In this document: one piece after another, positions 1 to 10,625 of the stretch
Layout: each line of letters opens with the position of its first letter
How positions within the stretch are numbered: the first letter of the stretch is position 1
Source: Cephalopachus bancanus
Lineage: Eukaryota; Chordata; Mammalia; Primates; Tarsiidae
Direction of reading: 5' to 3'
Assembly (NCBI GenBank): GCA_027257055.1
Contig: JAPVLO010000044.1
Coordinates: 3,162,001-3,226,000 of the forward strand
Length of the DNA stretch: 64,000 nt
Notes under the pieces: model-generated
Database searches by the model: none
What the model saw: only the letters and a program-made list of their open reading frames with translations
Told to the model about the DNA's origin: nothing
Made by a program: the position numbers and the translations under genes

Positions 1-129
1 GAACAGAGGAGGAGGGGGAACCAAGGGAGCAAGGAGCTGGAGCACAGCGTCTTGGAGTATGGCGTTCCTAGCTGGAGACTAGAGGCTGGGCGTCTGCTTA
101 GAGCTCATAGAAAGTTGCAATAATTGCTA

Positions 130-520
130 TATCGGTAGCCAAGTCTTAAGCTAGTGGCTGTGGAATTCTTCCCCTGATGTAGGATTTAATAGTCTAGCAA
201 TTAGATGCATTGATTTCTCTTAACTGTTCATTTGGATGTGTAAACGAAAGGAACCTACCACCGAGGCTGATGGTGCAGACGTGGTGCCTGGCTCTTTGAA
301 AAGGCTGGTTTAGGTGGTGGTGGTGGGAGTGTACGATTTTTCAAGGCAATATTGGCACCAGTTTCTTCTTTTAAACTTTTGTCCATTTTGCAGTGAACTG
401 AATGGCACTTGTTCAATTCTGTTTAAAAATAAGCAACAATATCCAGTTATGTCTGAAAAGTAAAAACACCCTTTTCTGCTGCAGATGCTAATCTCTCTGT
501 CTCTAAGTGACTGGACTCAG
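130..520. promoter_or_regulatory. Candidate conserved non-coding element
   Basis: Repeat-free, moderately AT-rich sequence without recognisable transposon ancestry. I call it only because old neutral intron DNA of this length usually contains repeat fragments; conservation cannot be seen from one species. Confidence 0.2.
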
Positions 521-1440
521 CTGCATCTTTTTGGCAGATGGTCCACTGGGTACCGCAAAACACCTTGGGCTCTGGGTTCCGGAGAGTCCTTCTGCTGAAT
601 GAGTTCTCTTTCCCCCCTTCCTTGACAATGGTTGCCTAGACCAGTGGTTCTGGCAAACACTGAATAGGTGTGGGGACATGGCATCTTTGAAAGCTGGAAG
701 GCTGTGTGACTTCAGTGGCTTGGAAAGTGTGTAGAAAATGAGTTCTCCTGAATGTCAGGCCCTTTAACTTCCTGCTCCTGGACTTGCAGTTTTCTGTAAG
801 TGCTAACAACTGCTGACACGCAGGCATCTAAAACTGTCTTGAGTGTAAGCAAGCAGAGGATGGCTAGATTTCCTGATGGCTCCATCATTCCTGCTAAAGT
901 AGATGGGTGGGTTTAGTTCTCTCTTTGTTTGGCAGAGGGTAAGCTGGACTTGCCTTTCCTGGAGCCTGGCTGAAGCGTGGTATGCTGGGTTCATGATACA
1001 CGGGTGATTGCAAAGAGCATTATCTTCATGTCTTGAAAACACGTGTGGTAGATCCCAGGGCTCCTTCCTATCTGTGAGTCTAGTGTGATTACTGTTCGCC
1101 GGCTCCCTGTTACTGTGAGTAGCTGGGAAAACCCCAAAACATGTTGGTTGGTGAATGTAACAATTTCTGCAAATTCCTGTCAGCTTGCATGGGCATTTTG
1201 TGCGTAGACGTGTTAGTGGATGATCAGAATAGTTTTGCATCCAAAACGGACTAACTAAGCCTGGATTGGCTGTATCCCACCTGAAGTTTTTGGTGCTGGC
1301 TGTCAGCTCCCTCAGCCTCCTGTGGGAGAGGCAGGGCGAAGTGAGCTGGGGAATGCTGATGGAAACTTTTGATTCATAGCTTACCTGCCAGGATCGGTGG
1401 CCGCCAACTATTGGGGTTGTACACTCAGTAAATAAAAATA
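520..1440. other. Unique intronic DNA
   Basis: No repeat or coding signal recognised; the 220-codon antisense frame at 803-1465 has no family motifs. Confidence 0.6.
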
Positions 1441-1840
1441 CTTTACTACTTTCAAGGAGCACCAATTAGCTGATTGCTCCTTGTGGCTGTCTTTAAGGAG
1501 AATGCTGTTTTACCTATCTTCTTGTACAAAGGTTTGATTTTTAATGTCTTGTGAGAAGGATTCTCTTTGTCTTGATTGATGTCAGGAATAAAAGCATGAT
1601 GGTAATATCCCTTTGAAAGCTATTGTATTGTCAGCCCTGGCTGACAGCGGGAGGGCCTCCCAGCGTTATAGATTAGTGCTGTGAAAACACTGACATTTTC
1701 TTTGTTACGTGGCTGTTGTTCTACTTGCAAAGTCAATTACACAATGTCGGAGCTCAGTTACGAGTTGACTTAGGAAGTAGCAATGTCTTTCATTCTCTTT
1801 TTAAAGATATAATTTCCTTTTGTTGTTGTTTTGTTTTCTC
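1440..1840. promoter_or_regulatory. Candidate conserved non-coding element with PBX/MEIS-like site
   Basis: Repeat-free block containing a homeodomain core (CCAATTAG near 1465) and TGATTGATGTCA at 1573-1584, which combines a PBX-HOX half (TGATTGAT) with a MEIS/PREP-like TGTCA. Such sites are typical of developmental enhancers, and ZNF423 is a developmental gene. Enhancer activity is inferred. Confidence 0.35.
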
Positions 1841-3344
1841 TCTTTCTTCTGTAACCTCCCACCCTCTGGTTACCTCCCCTCCTTCTCCCCCCCACCCCAA
1901 GAGTCTGAACATGTTAGCTAGGCAAACACATTCTGGTTTCAATTGTGACAAGTCAGATTCAAAGATTGCCACATCATTATCTCTGAATTCTTCTACTCAT
2001 TCATATCTCAGTGGCTTCTTATTGATATAGTGACTAAAGCAGCCAAGATACATTAAGAAAACCCATTAAATGAGATTATGGTGTTGATAATTTCTTATCA
2101 GGTGGGTTGTTCTCTGGATTTGGGGTCATTGAGGTTGGCAAATTCAGAGTTTTCTTCCTGTCTTTCTTTTTTTCCTGGAGATTTGCAACCCAGACTGAAC
2201 CAGGTTCCTGGCAAACAGTTTTTCCTCCAGAAGATTTGTAAGCATTGGAATCTCAGAGGCTGGGGCTGTTGAGTTTTGGATTTGGATTTGGTGACATGAT
2301 GTCAAAGGTAGAAGGGGTCTTATAAAAGAATCATGGACTCCATCTTTCTCCTATTGCAGTTGGCATATTTGTATCATAAGGTGATCTTCTAAGTGATCAT
2401 GGTCCCAGTGGGCCTTTACGGGGTACGCTTGGACTCAGGAGTGATTTGGGTGAAATCTTGCCAACTGAGTGAGAGAAGGAAGCCTTGAACCAGCCGGGGC
2501 TGAAAATGGTTGCAGTGATGTTTTGAATATCACCCCATCTTCTCCATCCCTGCCTTCTCCAGGAGAAGAACCTCTTCCCTTAGTCCTCCAAACTGGCCTG
2601 TGGAAGGGACAGTTCCCTTAGGACAGCTGCTTGTGGGAGCGTCTTGCCTGACAGTCCGCACGCTAGATGGACTTGCTGCCACTGACTCCAGATGACAGGG
2701 ATCCATCAGAAAGCTCTGTCCGAGGACACTAATTGTGGGCCCCTGAAGTTATTATTATGAACCACCAGACAAGAGCCTGTATTTGCCAGCAATTTGTCAG
2801 GACTAATTTTGTTTTTCTCCAATAATTGAAAATTAATGTCTTGAAGTGAAAGCAGATGTTCATGTCATCTTCTGAATTGGGATATAAAATGGGGCTCTGT
2901 GGATGTGTGCACTCATTTAACGGCAATTTCCCTCCCCTGGATAATGGGGGTGCTGGGGCTGACGTCACCCAAGGAGCTTGGATCAGGGACTGAGAGAGAA
3001 GGGCATGGGTTGTGCTGTGTTCCTTGGGGGTCGTTTTGGAGGGAGAACACATACATGATAATCCTTGTTGGGGCGGTGAAGCTTGAAGAACTCACTGTTG
3101 TCAGTGTCCATCTGCACAAGAAGGAAGATGATTCAAGGCCTTATGCTGGTGAGCCTTGGTTTGGGATGAGGGTGGCTTCCTAGTGATGAGTGGGTCCTTG
3201 CTGTCATTTTCATCACCAATTGCCTCCAATAAAGCTGTTAAAATTGCAGATCCCTGGGCCCAGACCCTGGAGCTGCTCACTTGACCAGACTGAGAAGAGG
3301 TCCCTATCTCCTGGTTTCCTAACTCCTGCTTCTTAAAAATATCA
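1840..3344. other. Unique intronic DNA with one CRE
   Basis: No repeat family recognised. A perfect CRE palindrome TGACGTCA stands at 2960-2967. Confidence 0.6.
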
Positions 3345-3645
3345 GAGCTGGGCATGCTGTCTTACACTTATAATCCCAGCACTTTGGGAGGCAGAGGCAA
3401 AAGGATTGCCTGAGTCCAGGGGTTTGAGACCAGTCTGGGCAACTTGGTGAGATCTCGTCTCTACGATAAAGAAAAAAAAATAGCCAGGTGTGGTGGTGCA
3501 CACCTACAGGCCTGTAGTAGCAATTACTTGGAAGGCTGAGGCAGAAGGATCGCCTGAGCCCAGCAGGCTGAGGCTGCAGTGACCGTGAGCGTGCCACTGC
3601 ACTCCAACCTGGGCAACAGAATGAGACTTCTACTAAAAAAAAAAA
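3345..3645 (+). mobile_element. Lineage-specific Alu, older type
   Basis: Dimeric Alu ending in an A run, with linker CTACGATAAAGAAAAAAA and right arm GTGACCGTGAGCGTGCCAC. It carries the older diagnostic CCAACCTGG rather than CCAGTCTGG. Confidence 0.85.
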
Positions 3646-3765
3646 TCAGTAAAATATATGTAACGTAACATTTACCATCTTAACTGTTTCTAAGTGGCAG
3701 TAACTGCAAGCACATTGCTGTGCAGCCGTCATCACCATGAACTTCCATTTTTAGTTGACGTCAAG
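3646..3765 (-). mobile_element. L1M fragment, antisense
   Basis: TAACATTTACCATCTTAAC and GTGCAGCCGTCATCACCAT match the L1M 3' region in reverse. The fragment follows the A tail of the Alu at 3345. Confidence 0.65.
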
Positions 3766-6089
3766 CAGTTGTGGGTTGGGGTTTGCGGTCACACCCCTCA
3801 GGGAGGCTATCCGTCCAGGCTCCCATCTTTCACATCTTCCAGGGAGACACAGGAGACAGCGGCTGGGAAGATGGAGTGCCTCTCTCAAGCGCTGTGGGTT
3901 CCTTCCCTGGCTCTAATGTGAGAGGTGAGACTGGGTTGCCCAAGGTGGGTGCAGAACATGAGAACAGAGCCAGGTCAGAGCGGTGGGACTGGGCCCAGGG
4001 CTCAGGGGTGCTTAGGAGTTGGTGAGGAGTCTGATGACCATTCCCAGGATTAGAATACTTGTTCTCTCTCCTTGGGGACATGGCTCTTTTGGAGACTAAG
4101 CCTGGCTGGGTGTAAGCTGCTCAGTGGCCCCCACACCTGCCTGCCAGAACCCAGACAGTTCCCGGGACTCAGCCAGCACTGCACACTTAGACTGGTTTGC
4201 CAGTCATGAGAAGAGAGAGGAGCAACTGTTTTGTGCACCCGGTGGCCTTGGTGTGCAGTCATGGCGTTGTGTCTCAGCCCGCAGGCCTGGGCTTTGCAGG
4301 TTCTGGTGCTGTTCTCCGAGGTGCTGCAAAACTTTTTCTCACCCTGTTTTCTCTGTAATTGAAACCCGCCCTTTCGTTACCTGGGCATGAATTATTTTTT
4401 GCAGCGTTGTCATTCCCTGTCCTGCTGTGAGGTTTATCTCTTCTGTTGATCCTAATTAAATAAAACATCCTGTTCTCCTAACTCCTGTTGCACTGAATCT
4501 TACCTGCCTGAAGGCAGAGTGATAGCCATCTGGGCTTGGCGAGGGAGCTGGGCATGGCTGGATAAGGCAGCCGGTGGTAGTGACTGCACATTCGGGCTGG
4601 GAGATTGAGCAGGTGTACCCCATTGGCCTGGGGGCTGCAGAACCTTAGAGCCACCAGCAACATACATATTTTTGGTTTCTGAACAAGAGATGTGGCTTTG
4701 TCCCCAGCTCCCGGGACTGCAGTTTGGAACTTGGGGAGAGGAGAGACAATCGCCAGCTCCAGAGGGTCCCCAAGGAGAGAGTGGGGGAGACGCAGGCTCC
4801 CAGAACCGGGGGAGATGGGAAGAGGAGGCAGGCTCCCAGCACCTGGGTGCAGGGATGCTGGTTCTCTGGGCAGCAGCAAGCGGTATACATGTTCTCAGTG
4901 CCCCTCAGGGAGAGTGGCCAGCCAGGCACGAGGCACGCATGTTGGGAAGATTCAGGCCTTTACTGTGTTTGCCTTTGAACCTCAGAATCTTGAAAACTAC
5001 AGTTTGAAAAAGAACCTTGGCGGTCACTTCATTTACACGTCTTTGGGTATGTCTGTACCATCCTTGATTTTATGCAGCCTGGACTTACACACTTTTACTC
5101 ACAAGGAGCTCACTACCTTTATGGCACACTGTACATTTTCAGCTTGAATTTCACACATGAAGCTGCAGTCTGCCTCCCTCTTGGTCCTGCCTTACTCCCA
5201 GGGGAAAAGATCTCATTGTGTGGCATGTGGTCAGCCTGGTGAACTTCCAGGACCCCTGCTCATTCATAAATGGTCTCTACCTGGGCTTCTGGATCATTGC
5301 GTTTAAAAAAGGATTTCTTAAATGAATGAGTAAATGTGTACATGGCAGAGGGAATAAATATGAATGGGTGAACAAGTGAACAGTGAGTGAATGAATTCAT
5401 AAATGAATGAGTGAATGAATGAGTGAATGAAAAAATGAGTGAACTAATAGAGATACAGACTACTTGCAGGCCTCTGCAGGACTTGGGCTCATTGCTTAGT
5501 GAGTCATCAGCCTTAGATGCCTCTTCTGTCCCCTCCTCCTCCCCCAGCCTCTGTGCCTACTCAGGGACTGAGAGCTGCCTCACCTTGGAGCACAGGTGAG
5601 GTTGTGGCTGCTATTTCTGGAGGGCCTCGTGCCATGCATGTGCTAGGTGTGTAAGACACTTCTTTTAAGCTGATAAAAGTAATAGGAGATTTTTGTATTA
5701 ATTTAAAATGAAACAGAATGTTTAACTCAATAAACTCCCCATCCTGTCCCCTGCCCTTACGCTCTCCCCATCCCCGATCCTGCCACACAGTTGGGGGGCT
5801 CAGGCTGGCCAGAGATCTGCAGCTCAGCCAGGAATAGCACTAGGAGGGAGGAGCAAGGTTGGGAGAAGTAGGCAGAAGGGGGAAAGGGGAAGCTTGCCAG
5901 CCAGAGTAGAAGACGAAGACCCCATTCTCCCCATTCTCTCAGATGGTCCGAGTCAAGATTGGTTTGTTTCTCTCATTGGGGAAGGGAGGGTGATCTGGGG
6001 CAAGACAGTTCCTTCCGTGGGCCTCAATTTCCCCGTCTACGGGATAGAATGGGACTAGTAGGATTAGCTATGTGTCTTAAGTTTCCTGT
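3766..6089. other. Unique intronic DNA
   Basis: Apart from the tetranucleotide tract at 5320, I see no gene or repeat. Confidence 0.6.
5320..5445 (+). repeat. (TGAA/TGAG)n tetranucleotide tract
   Basis: Imperfect GAATGAATGAGTGAATG units, broken near 5340-5390 by diverged copies. Confidence 0.8.
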
Positions 6090-6250
6090 CTTGGTAGGCT
6101 GCACATTATCATCATCTTAGGCACTTAAATAAATAACACTATCTGAGCCCCACTTAATCCAGAACCTTTGAGGATGAGGGCCCTGGTCAGTTTCTTTTTT
6201 AAAAAGCTCCTGGGCACTTTGCATGTGTGGCCAGTGTTCAGAACTATAAG
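6090..6250 (+). mobile_element. MER5A-type hAT fragment
   Basis: GGCTGCACATTATCATCATC at the start and a TTTTTTAAAAAGCTCCTGGG core near the end resemble MER5A. Confidence 0.5.
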
Positions 6251-6309
6251 TCCAGGAGATAGCATTGTGTGAGAGTTACAGACCTACTCCCTGTTGTCAG
6301 CCACCAGTA

Positions 6310-6725
6310 CTTTTCTCTAGAACCCAGTGTTTTGCTGTTATAAACAGTGCTGCAGTGAGCGTCCTTATTTATAAACCTTTCTGTTTTTGTTTGAGTGTTT
6401 CTTAGGCTAGATTTCTAGAAGTGAAATTGTTGGGTTAAAGAATATTAACTTGAACAATCTGATAGATATTTCCAATTGTCCCCTAAGTTCGTGCCAATTT
6501 ACCCCTCAAGTAACCTGCTTCCCAGGTTATGAGTGGTGTATGAATGCGTGTTTCTCCTAATCCATGCTGGCCCACACGGTGTGATGTTTTCTTTTTTCTC
6601 TTTCTTCTTCTTTCTTTCTTTCTTTTTTGGACAACCTACAGTCAAGAAATAGCATATTGTTTTAATTTTCACCTCCCTAATGACTAGTGAGGTTGACCAT
6701 TCTCTTAGGTTTATAACCCATTTTT
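6310..6725 (-). mobile_element. L1M fragment, antisense, with a TTTC insert
   Basis: TATAAACAGTGCTGCAGTGA, TTTCTAGAAGTGAAATTG and CTAATGACTAGTGAGGTTGA are L1M landmarks. A (TTTC)n tract near 6590-6625 interrupts it. Confidence 0.75.
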
Positions 6726-7082
6726 CTTTCTTCTTCTGGAAGGGGCGCTGCACTGCAGCTTGGGAGTGTGGGCATTTCTTTCCTTCAGCAAGTCTCCTGG
6801 CCGTATCTCCCCTTCCTTCCTTCCATCCACTCATCCCCCTTCCATCTAAATGCTGAGGCTCAGTGGTGGGGGTGGCTTGGTGTGGGGAGACTCAGTGGGG
6901 GAGGCTCAGGATGGGGAGACTTGGGACTTGGCATGGGGAGGCTCAGGGTGGGGAAACTCAGGAGGGGGAGGCTCAAAGTGGGGAGGCTCAGGATGCGCTC
7001 CGAGGAGGATGCTGAAAGAACCAAGTGGAAGCCATGACTTCAGGGTGCCTACAGCGCAGCGAGGGCATAAAACCCTATCACA

Positions 7083-7365
7083 AGCCGAGCTCGGTGGCTC
7101 AGCCTGTAATCCCGCGCCTTGGGAGGCTGAGGTGAGTGGATTGCGTGAGCCCGTGGGTTCGAGACCCGCCCGGGCAACTTGGTGAGACCTCATCTCTATG
7201 ATAAATCAAAAAATTAGCCGGGCATGGTAGCACGTGCCTGTAGTTCCAGCTACTCGGAAGGCTGAGGCGGAAGGATCGCTGGAGCCCAGCAGGTCGAGGC
7301 TGTGGTGGCCGGGAGCGGCCACTGCACTCCAGTCTGGGGGACAGAATGAGACTCCAACTCAAAAA
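7083..7365 (+). mobile_element. Lineage-specific Alu, younger type, 14-base TSD
   Basis: Starts AGCCGAGCTCGGTGGCTC and ends ACTCCAACTC plus A tail. The perfect target-site duplication AAAACCCTATCACA is at 7069-7082 and 7366-7379. The right arm contains TGGCCGGGAGCGGCCA (7306-7321) and CCAGTCTGG. Confidence 0.95.
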
Positions 7366-7599
7366 AAAACCCTATCACAGAAGTGCCAGCGCAGGCCTGG
7401 GGAGGGTGGGAGAGGTTGAGGGCATTCCCTTTGATGGGGTCAGGCAAAGCCTGGAAGAGGGGGCAGCATTTTATTTGGGCCCTGAAGGATGGAATCACAA
7501 CAATCACAACACCAAGGGCAGCTAACATCTAATAGCACCCCGTGTATATGGGTACTGGCTGTGGCCTTGTCAGGTAGTACTGCTTGGGTGAGGGCCTCA

Positions 7600-7712
7600 G
7601 ACTTTCTATTTCACCAGCAATAATGGGTCTTAGAGAATCCTCAGCTGAATCCCCTTTTCACATGGATGTTTGAATTGCTCAGAGAGGGCAAGTTAGAGGT
7701 GCAAGGTCATCC
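7600..7712 (-). mobile_element. MIR fragment
   Basis: CCCCTTTTCACATGGATG and GAGGGCAAGTTAGAGGTGCA reflect the CCCCATTTTACAGATG and AAGTAACTTGC parts of MIR in reverse. Confidence 0.5.
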
Positions 7713-8159
7713 AGGGTCCTTGTGCCTGGGGGAAGGGCAGGACTGAGCTGCGGGGGTCTTGCTGCTGCCACTGACCCAGGCCTGGGTCTGCCTTGGGAAT
7801 AGTCTGGGATTCTTGGGCTTCTGGAGTGTGGGGGATTCTGAGCAGACAGATCCGGGCTCCCACCCCTGCTTCCCAGGTTATTGGTGAGCCTCAGTTTCCT
7901 TTTCTGTGAAAGGGGCCTCCACTCCCAGGAGGGGCGAGGATGAAACTGCAGTTAAGAAAGCTCTGTAGACCTAAAATGGCTACACTAGCCGGGCTTCAGG
8001 CTGTCACCTGCGGGGGGGCAGCCCCGCCCCTCTTGGAAGTGCGGCCTGGGGTGGGGACCTGTGCATCCTTCCCGTTTCCATCCTCCCACCCCGCCAGCAG
8101 AAGGCTGGCCTTCTCAAGGGCTCACTGGCCAGGTGCGGGGAAGCAGCTGTGTGGGAGGG

Positions 8160-8410
8160 CATATGCCCCTGAATGGGTGTGCATGTGTGTGAGGCTGTGT
8201 GCCTGTGAGAGTGTGCACATGCATGTGTGTGTCTGGGTGGGTGCAATGCATGAGTCTGGGTGCCTGTGGCTGTGTGTGCACGCTCATGCATGTGAATCTG
8301 TGTGTTAGTGTGTGCATGTGTGTGTATGCTTCAGTGTGCGTCTTGTGTCCATGTGTGCATGAGTGTATGCATGTGTGTCCACATGTGAGTGACCATGTGT
8401 GCCAGCCTCC
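8160..8410 (+). repeat. TG-rich alternating tract
   Basis: About 250 bases of imperfect TGTGTGCATG-type units, mostly alternating purine-pyrimidine. The open frames across it are composition artefacts. Confidence 0.85.
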
Positions 8411-8519
8411 AGAAGGAAGAGACTTGCTATTGTTTGCCTGGTGCAGTCTCTTAGGATGAGGGCGGAGAGCACATGCATGGATGGTATTCTGTGCTCCCGA
8501 GTTTACCTTGTCTCCATTC

Positions 8520-8600
8520 ATTCAGATGTTTTGGGAGCATCTACTGTGTGCCGAGCACTGTGTTAGATCTGATCCTGTGATAGGAAAGAAGCAGAAGCGA
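8520..8600. mobile_element. Ancient LINE-type fragment (TGTGCCAG family)
   Basis: TTCATTCAGATGTTTTGGGA and CATCTACTGTGTGCCGAGCA. Confidence 0.5.
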
Positions 8601-8664
8601 GTCCTTTCCTCTTTCTCAGGTCCAGCTGACCGTGTATAAAGTTGTGGGAGTGAGGGCGGGAATG

Positions 8665-8800
8665 AGTTTACATTGATGTTTCCCAAAATGTATTCCAGGA
8701 ATTTTTTTTTTTTGTCCACCAAAAGAAAAAAAAAGTTTTCTGTGGCTAAATGCATTTGGCAAACACTGGATTAAACAGTTAAAAGTTTTCAGAACCTTCA
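8665..8800. mobile_element. Possible MER1-type palindromic MITE
   Basis: TGTTTCCCAAAATGTATTCC near 8679 and AAATGCATTTGGCAAACACT near 8748 are near inverted copies, as in MER1-like hAT elements. Poly-T and poly-A runs separate them. Confidence 0.4.
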
Positions 8801-8954
8801 GGGCTTCTGAGAGTCCTTAAAATGCTCATGTGGGACTCTCTCAGAGATGTTGATAATTTGTGATTTCCAAACTTATTTGACCACTTGTCATGAAATCCTC
8901 TTATGTGGGTCACGGTGGGGTTTGACACCATTGCCTGCTGTCCGTTTGTTCATC

Positions 8955-9060
8955 ATTCATCTCATGTGTGTTTACTGAGCACCTGCAGTGTGCCAGATAT
9001 GGTCAAGGTGCTGGGGCCGCAGTGGTGAACTAGAAGTTTACTCTAGTGAGAGTGAGAGGT
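8955..9060. mobile_element. Ancient LINE-type fragment (TGTGCCAG family)
   Basis: TTTACTGAGCACCTGCAGTG, TGCCAGATATGG and GGTGCTGGGGCCGCAGTGG belong to a very common mammalian repeat tail. I cannot settle between L2 and L1M. Confidence 0.5.
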
Positions 9061-9899
9061 GTCTGTAGATATGAGTCAGTGCCGTCATCTCTGTTCAGCA
9101 AAGCAGGTTCTGGGACTGGCAGGGACGGTGGGGGAGGCCGTCCAGGGCCATCTGGGAGGTGACTGGAACCCTGAGGTGAAGGGGATCATGAGGGCAGCTG
9201 TGGCCTAAGTGTCTTAGTGGTTGATGCTTTGATGGGCTGGAGGTTGTGGGATGTGGGAGTCTTTCTCTGGGTCTCTGCCCCCTTACCTCAGGAGGACCTT
9301 CTACTGGCTTTGGTGTCCTCTGTGGAGGCTTCCTAGCAGTGAGTTATATAGTTAGCTGGATGGGGCCCCTTCTGGGTCCCAGTCTAACCCTGGGAACCTC
9401 AGTGGCAACTGCCTCCTCTACCTGGGACATGCTAGCCTGTCTCAATGTAACCCCGTACAAATCACCAGGAGGGCTCAGGGGATGGGCCCTCCCTGGGTAT
9501 GCCAGCTGTGAGCACCACCCGGTAGAGCCCCTGGCCTGGCTCCCTCACTGCCACGTTCCCAGCCCTGGCATTGGACGCAATTCCCACCCCCCATCTGACA
9601 GACGGGGAAAGGAGGCCAGGAGGCTCCCACAGTCGTTCTCTCAGAGGCCCGGCTGAGAATCCAACCCTCTTCCAAGCCCGGGCTGTGACGGGAGGCTGGA
9701 GGCTGGCAGGGTGGGAGGGAAGCGTCTGGGTGCCGGGAACAGCAGAGCTTTCCATGCCAGGAGTTGGGAACTGGGGCCCTCCTGGAACTTGTCTGCGGAG
9801 TTGCCCTGTAGAATCTGGGTCCTGGGAGATGAGGGGAGGGGTGGGGTCAAGAGTCGGAGTGGAGGGAGATATCGGGGTGGGGTCGGCAGTTGAGTAGGA
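9061..9899. other. GC-rich flank of the CpG island
   Basis: G-rich unique sequence leading into the island, lower in CpG. A long antisense frame here follows base composition. Confidence 0.6.
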
Positions 9900-10395
9900 G
9901 GCAGGGGAGGGATGGGGCGGGAAGGGGGCGGGGGCGAGCAGGGGAGGGGGCCCTGGGCGAGCCGGATGGCTCTTGGGAACGCGGCCCCTCCCGGGCCCTT
10001 GTCTGCTCGTCCCGCGGGGCGGCCCCGGGACCCCTTTGAGGCGGCGGTCCTGGGAACGCGCTGGGCCGCCCCCCGCGCGGGAGGGCTCCATGGCTGCGGC
10101 GCAATAACTCAGGGCCAGGTTCGGGCACAAAGCGGCCGCGGCGGGGGGCTGGCTGGGAAGGCGCGGGCCGCCCCGCCCGCCCCTCGGAGTCTGGCGCCCT
10201 TCGGACTCCCGAGGCCGGGCCCGCGCTGGGGGGCGGCGGCGTCTAGCCCGCAGCTGGGTGCCGCCCGCGGGTGGACTGCCGGCCCGCTGGCCAGATGTGC
10301 GCCTGGGGGAGCCCTGGGGCGCTTGAGCTCCGATTGGCCCTCAACCTTGGGGCGGGGCTGGGGAGGGCCAAGGCCCATGACTGCAGCAGACCGTC
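9900..10395. promoter_or_regulatory. CpG island, candidate internal ZNF423 promoter
   Basis: Dense CpG and GC content begin abruptly near 9900 and stop at about 10395, in sequence otherwise depleted of CpG. GC boxes stand at 9914-9921, 9924-9933 and 10349-10358. An inverted CCAAT box (ATTGG, 10333-10337) lies only 11 bases upstream of the last GC box. A NotI site GCGGCCGC is at 10132-10139. No TATA box or coding exon is recognisable. Such an island inside a gene usually marks an alternative first exon, a bidirectional or antisense promoter, or a Polycomb-regulated developmental island. It lies 46 kb upstream of the ZNF423 exon on the coding strand side. Direction and transcript are not visible from sequence. 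Confidence 0.7.
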
Positions 10396-10439
10396 ACCAG
10401 TATGTAATCATAAAAGTAAGCGTCATCGGTTGCCCTCTT

Positions 10440-10625
10440 CAGTGTTCAGAACACACTCATTAATTCATGCAAGCTTCACAGCCACCCTGCGAGGTAGGTG
10501 CTTTGATGTTTATCCCCATTTTATGGAGGAGGAAACGGAAGCATAGGGCGATTAAAAAGTAAGTTGCCTAGTGCCCCACAGCCATGATAAGCCAGGATTT
10601 GAACATTGTCACCTTGGCCCCAGAA
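10440..10625 (-). mobile_element. MIR just downstream of the CpG island
   Basis: GCGAGGTAGGTGCTTTGATG, CCCCATTTTATGGAGGAGG and GCCAGGATTTGAAC give a nearly complete MIR. Its GCGAG|GTAGGT resembles a donor but is repeat consensus. Confidence 0.85.

Noticed and set aside
8004..8521. His/Thr- and Cys/Val-rich frames across the TG tract
   Set aside because: They are translations of a TG microsatellite-like repeat.
9462..10130. 222-codon antisense open frame over the CpG island
   Set aside because: High GC removes stops in all frames; the peptide is Pro/Ser/Arg-rich and has no domain. Overlapping frames of similar length run on the other strand.
10486..10497. Donor-like GCGAG|GTAGGT after the CpG island
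   Set aside because: The same sequence is standard MIR consensus, so it is not evidence for an exon.
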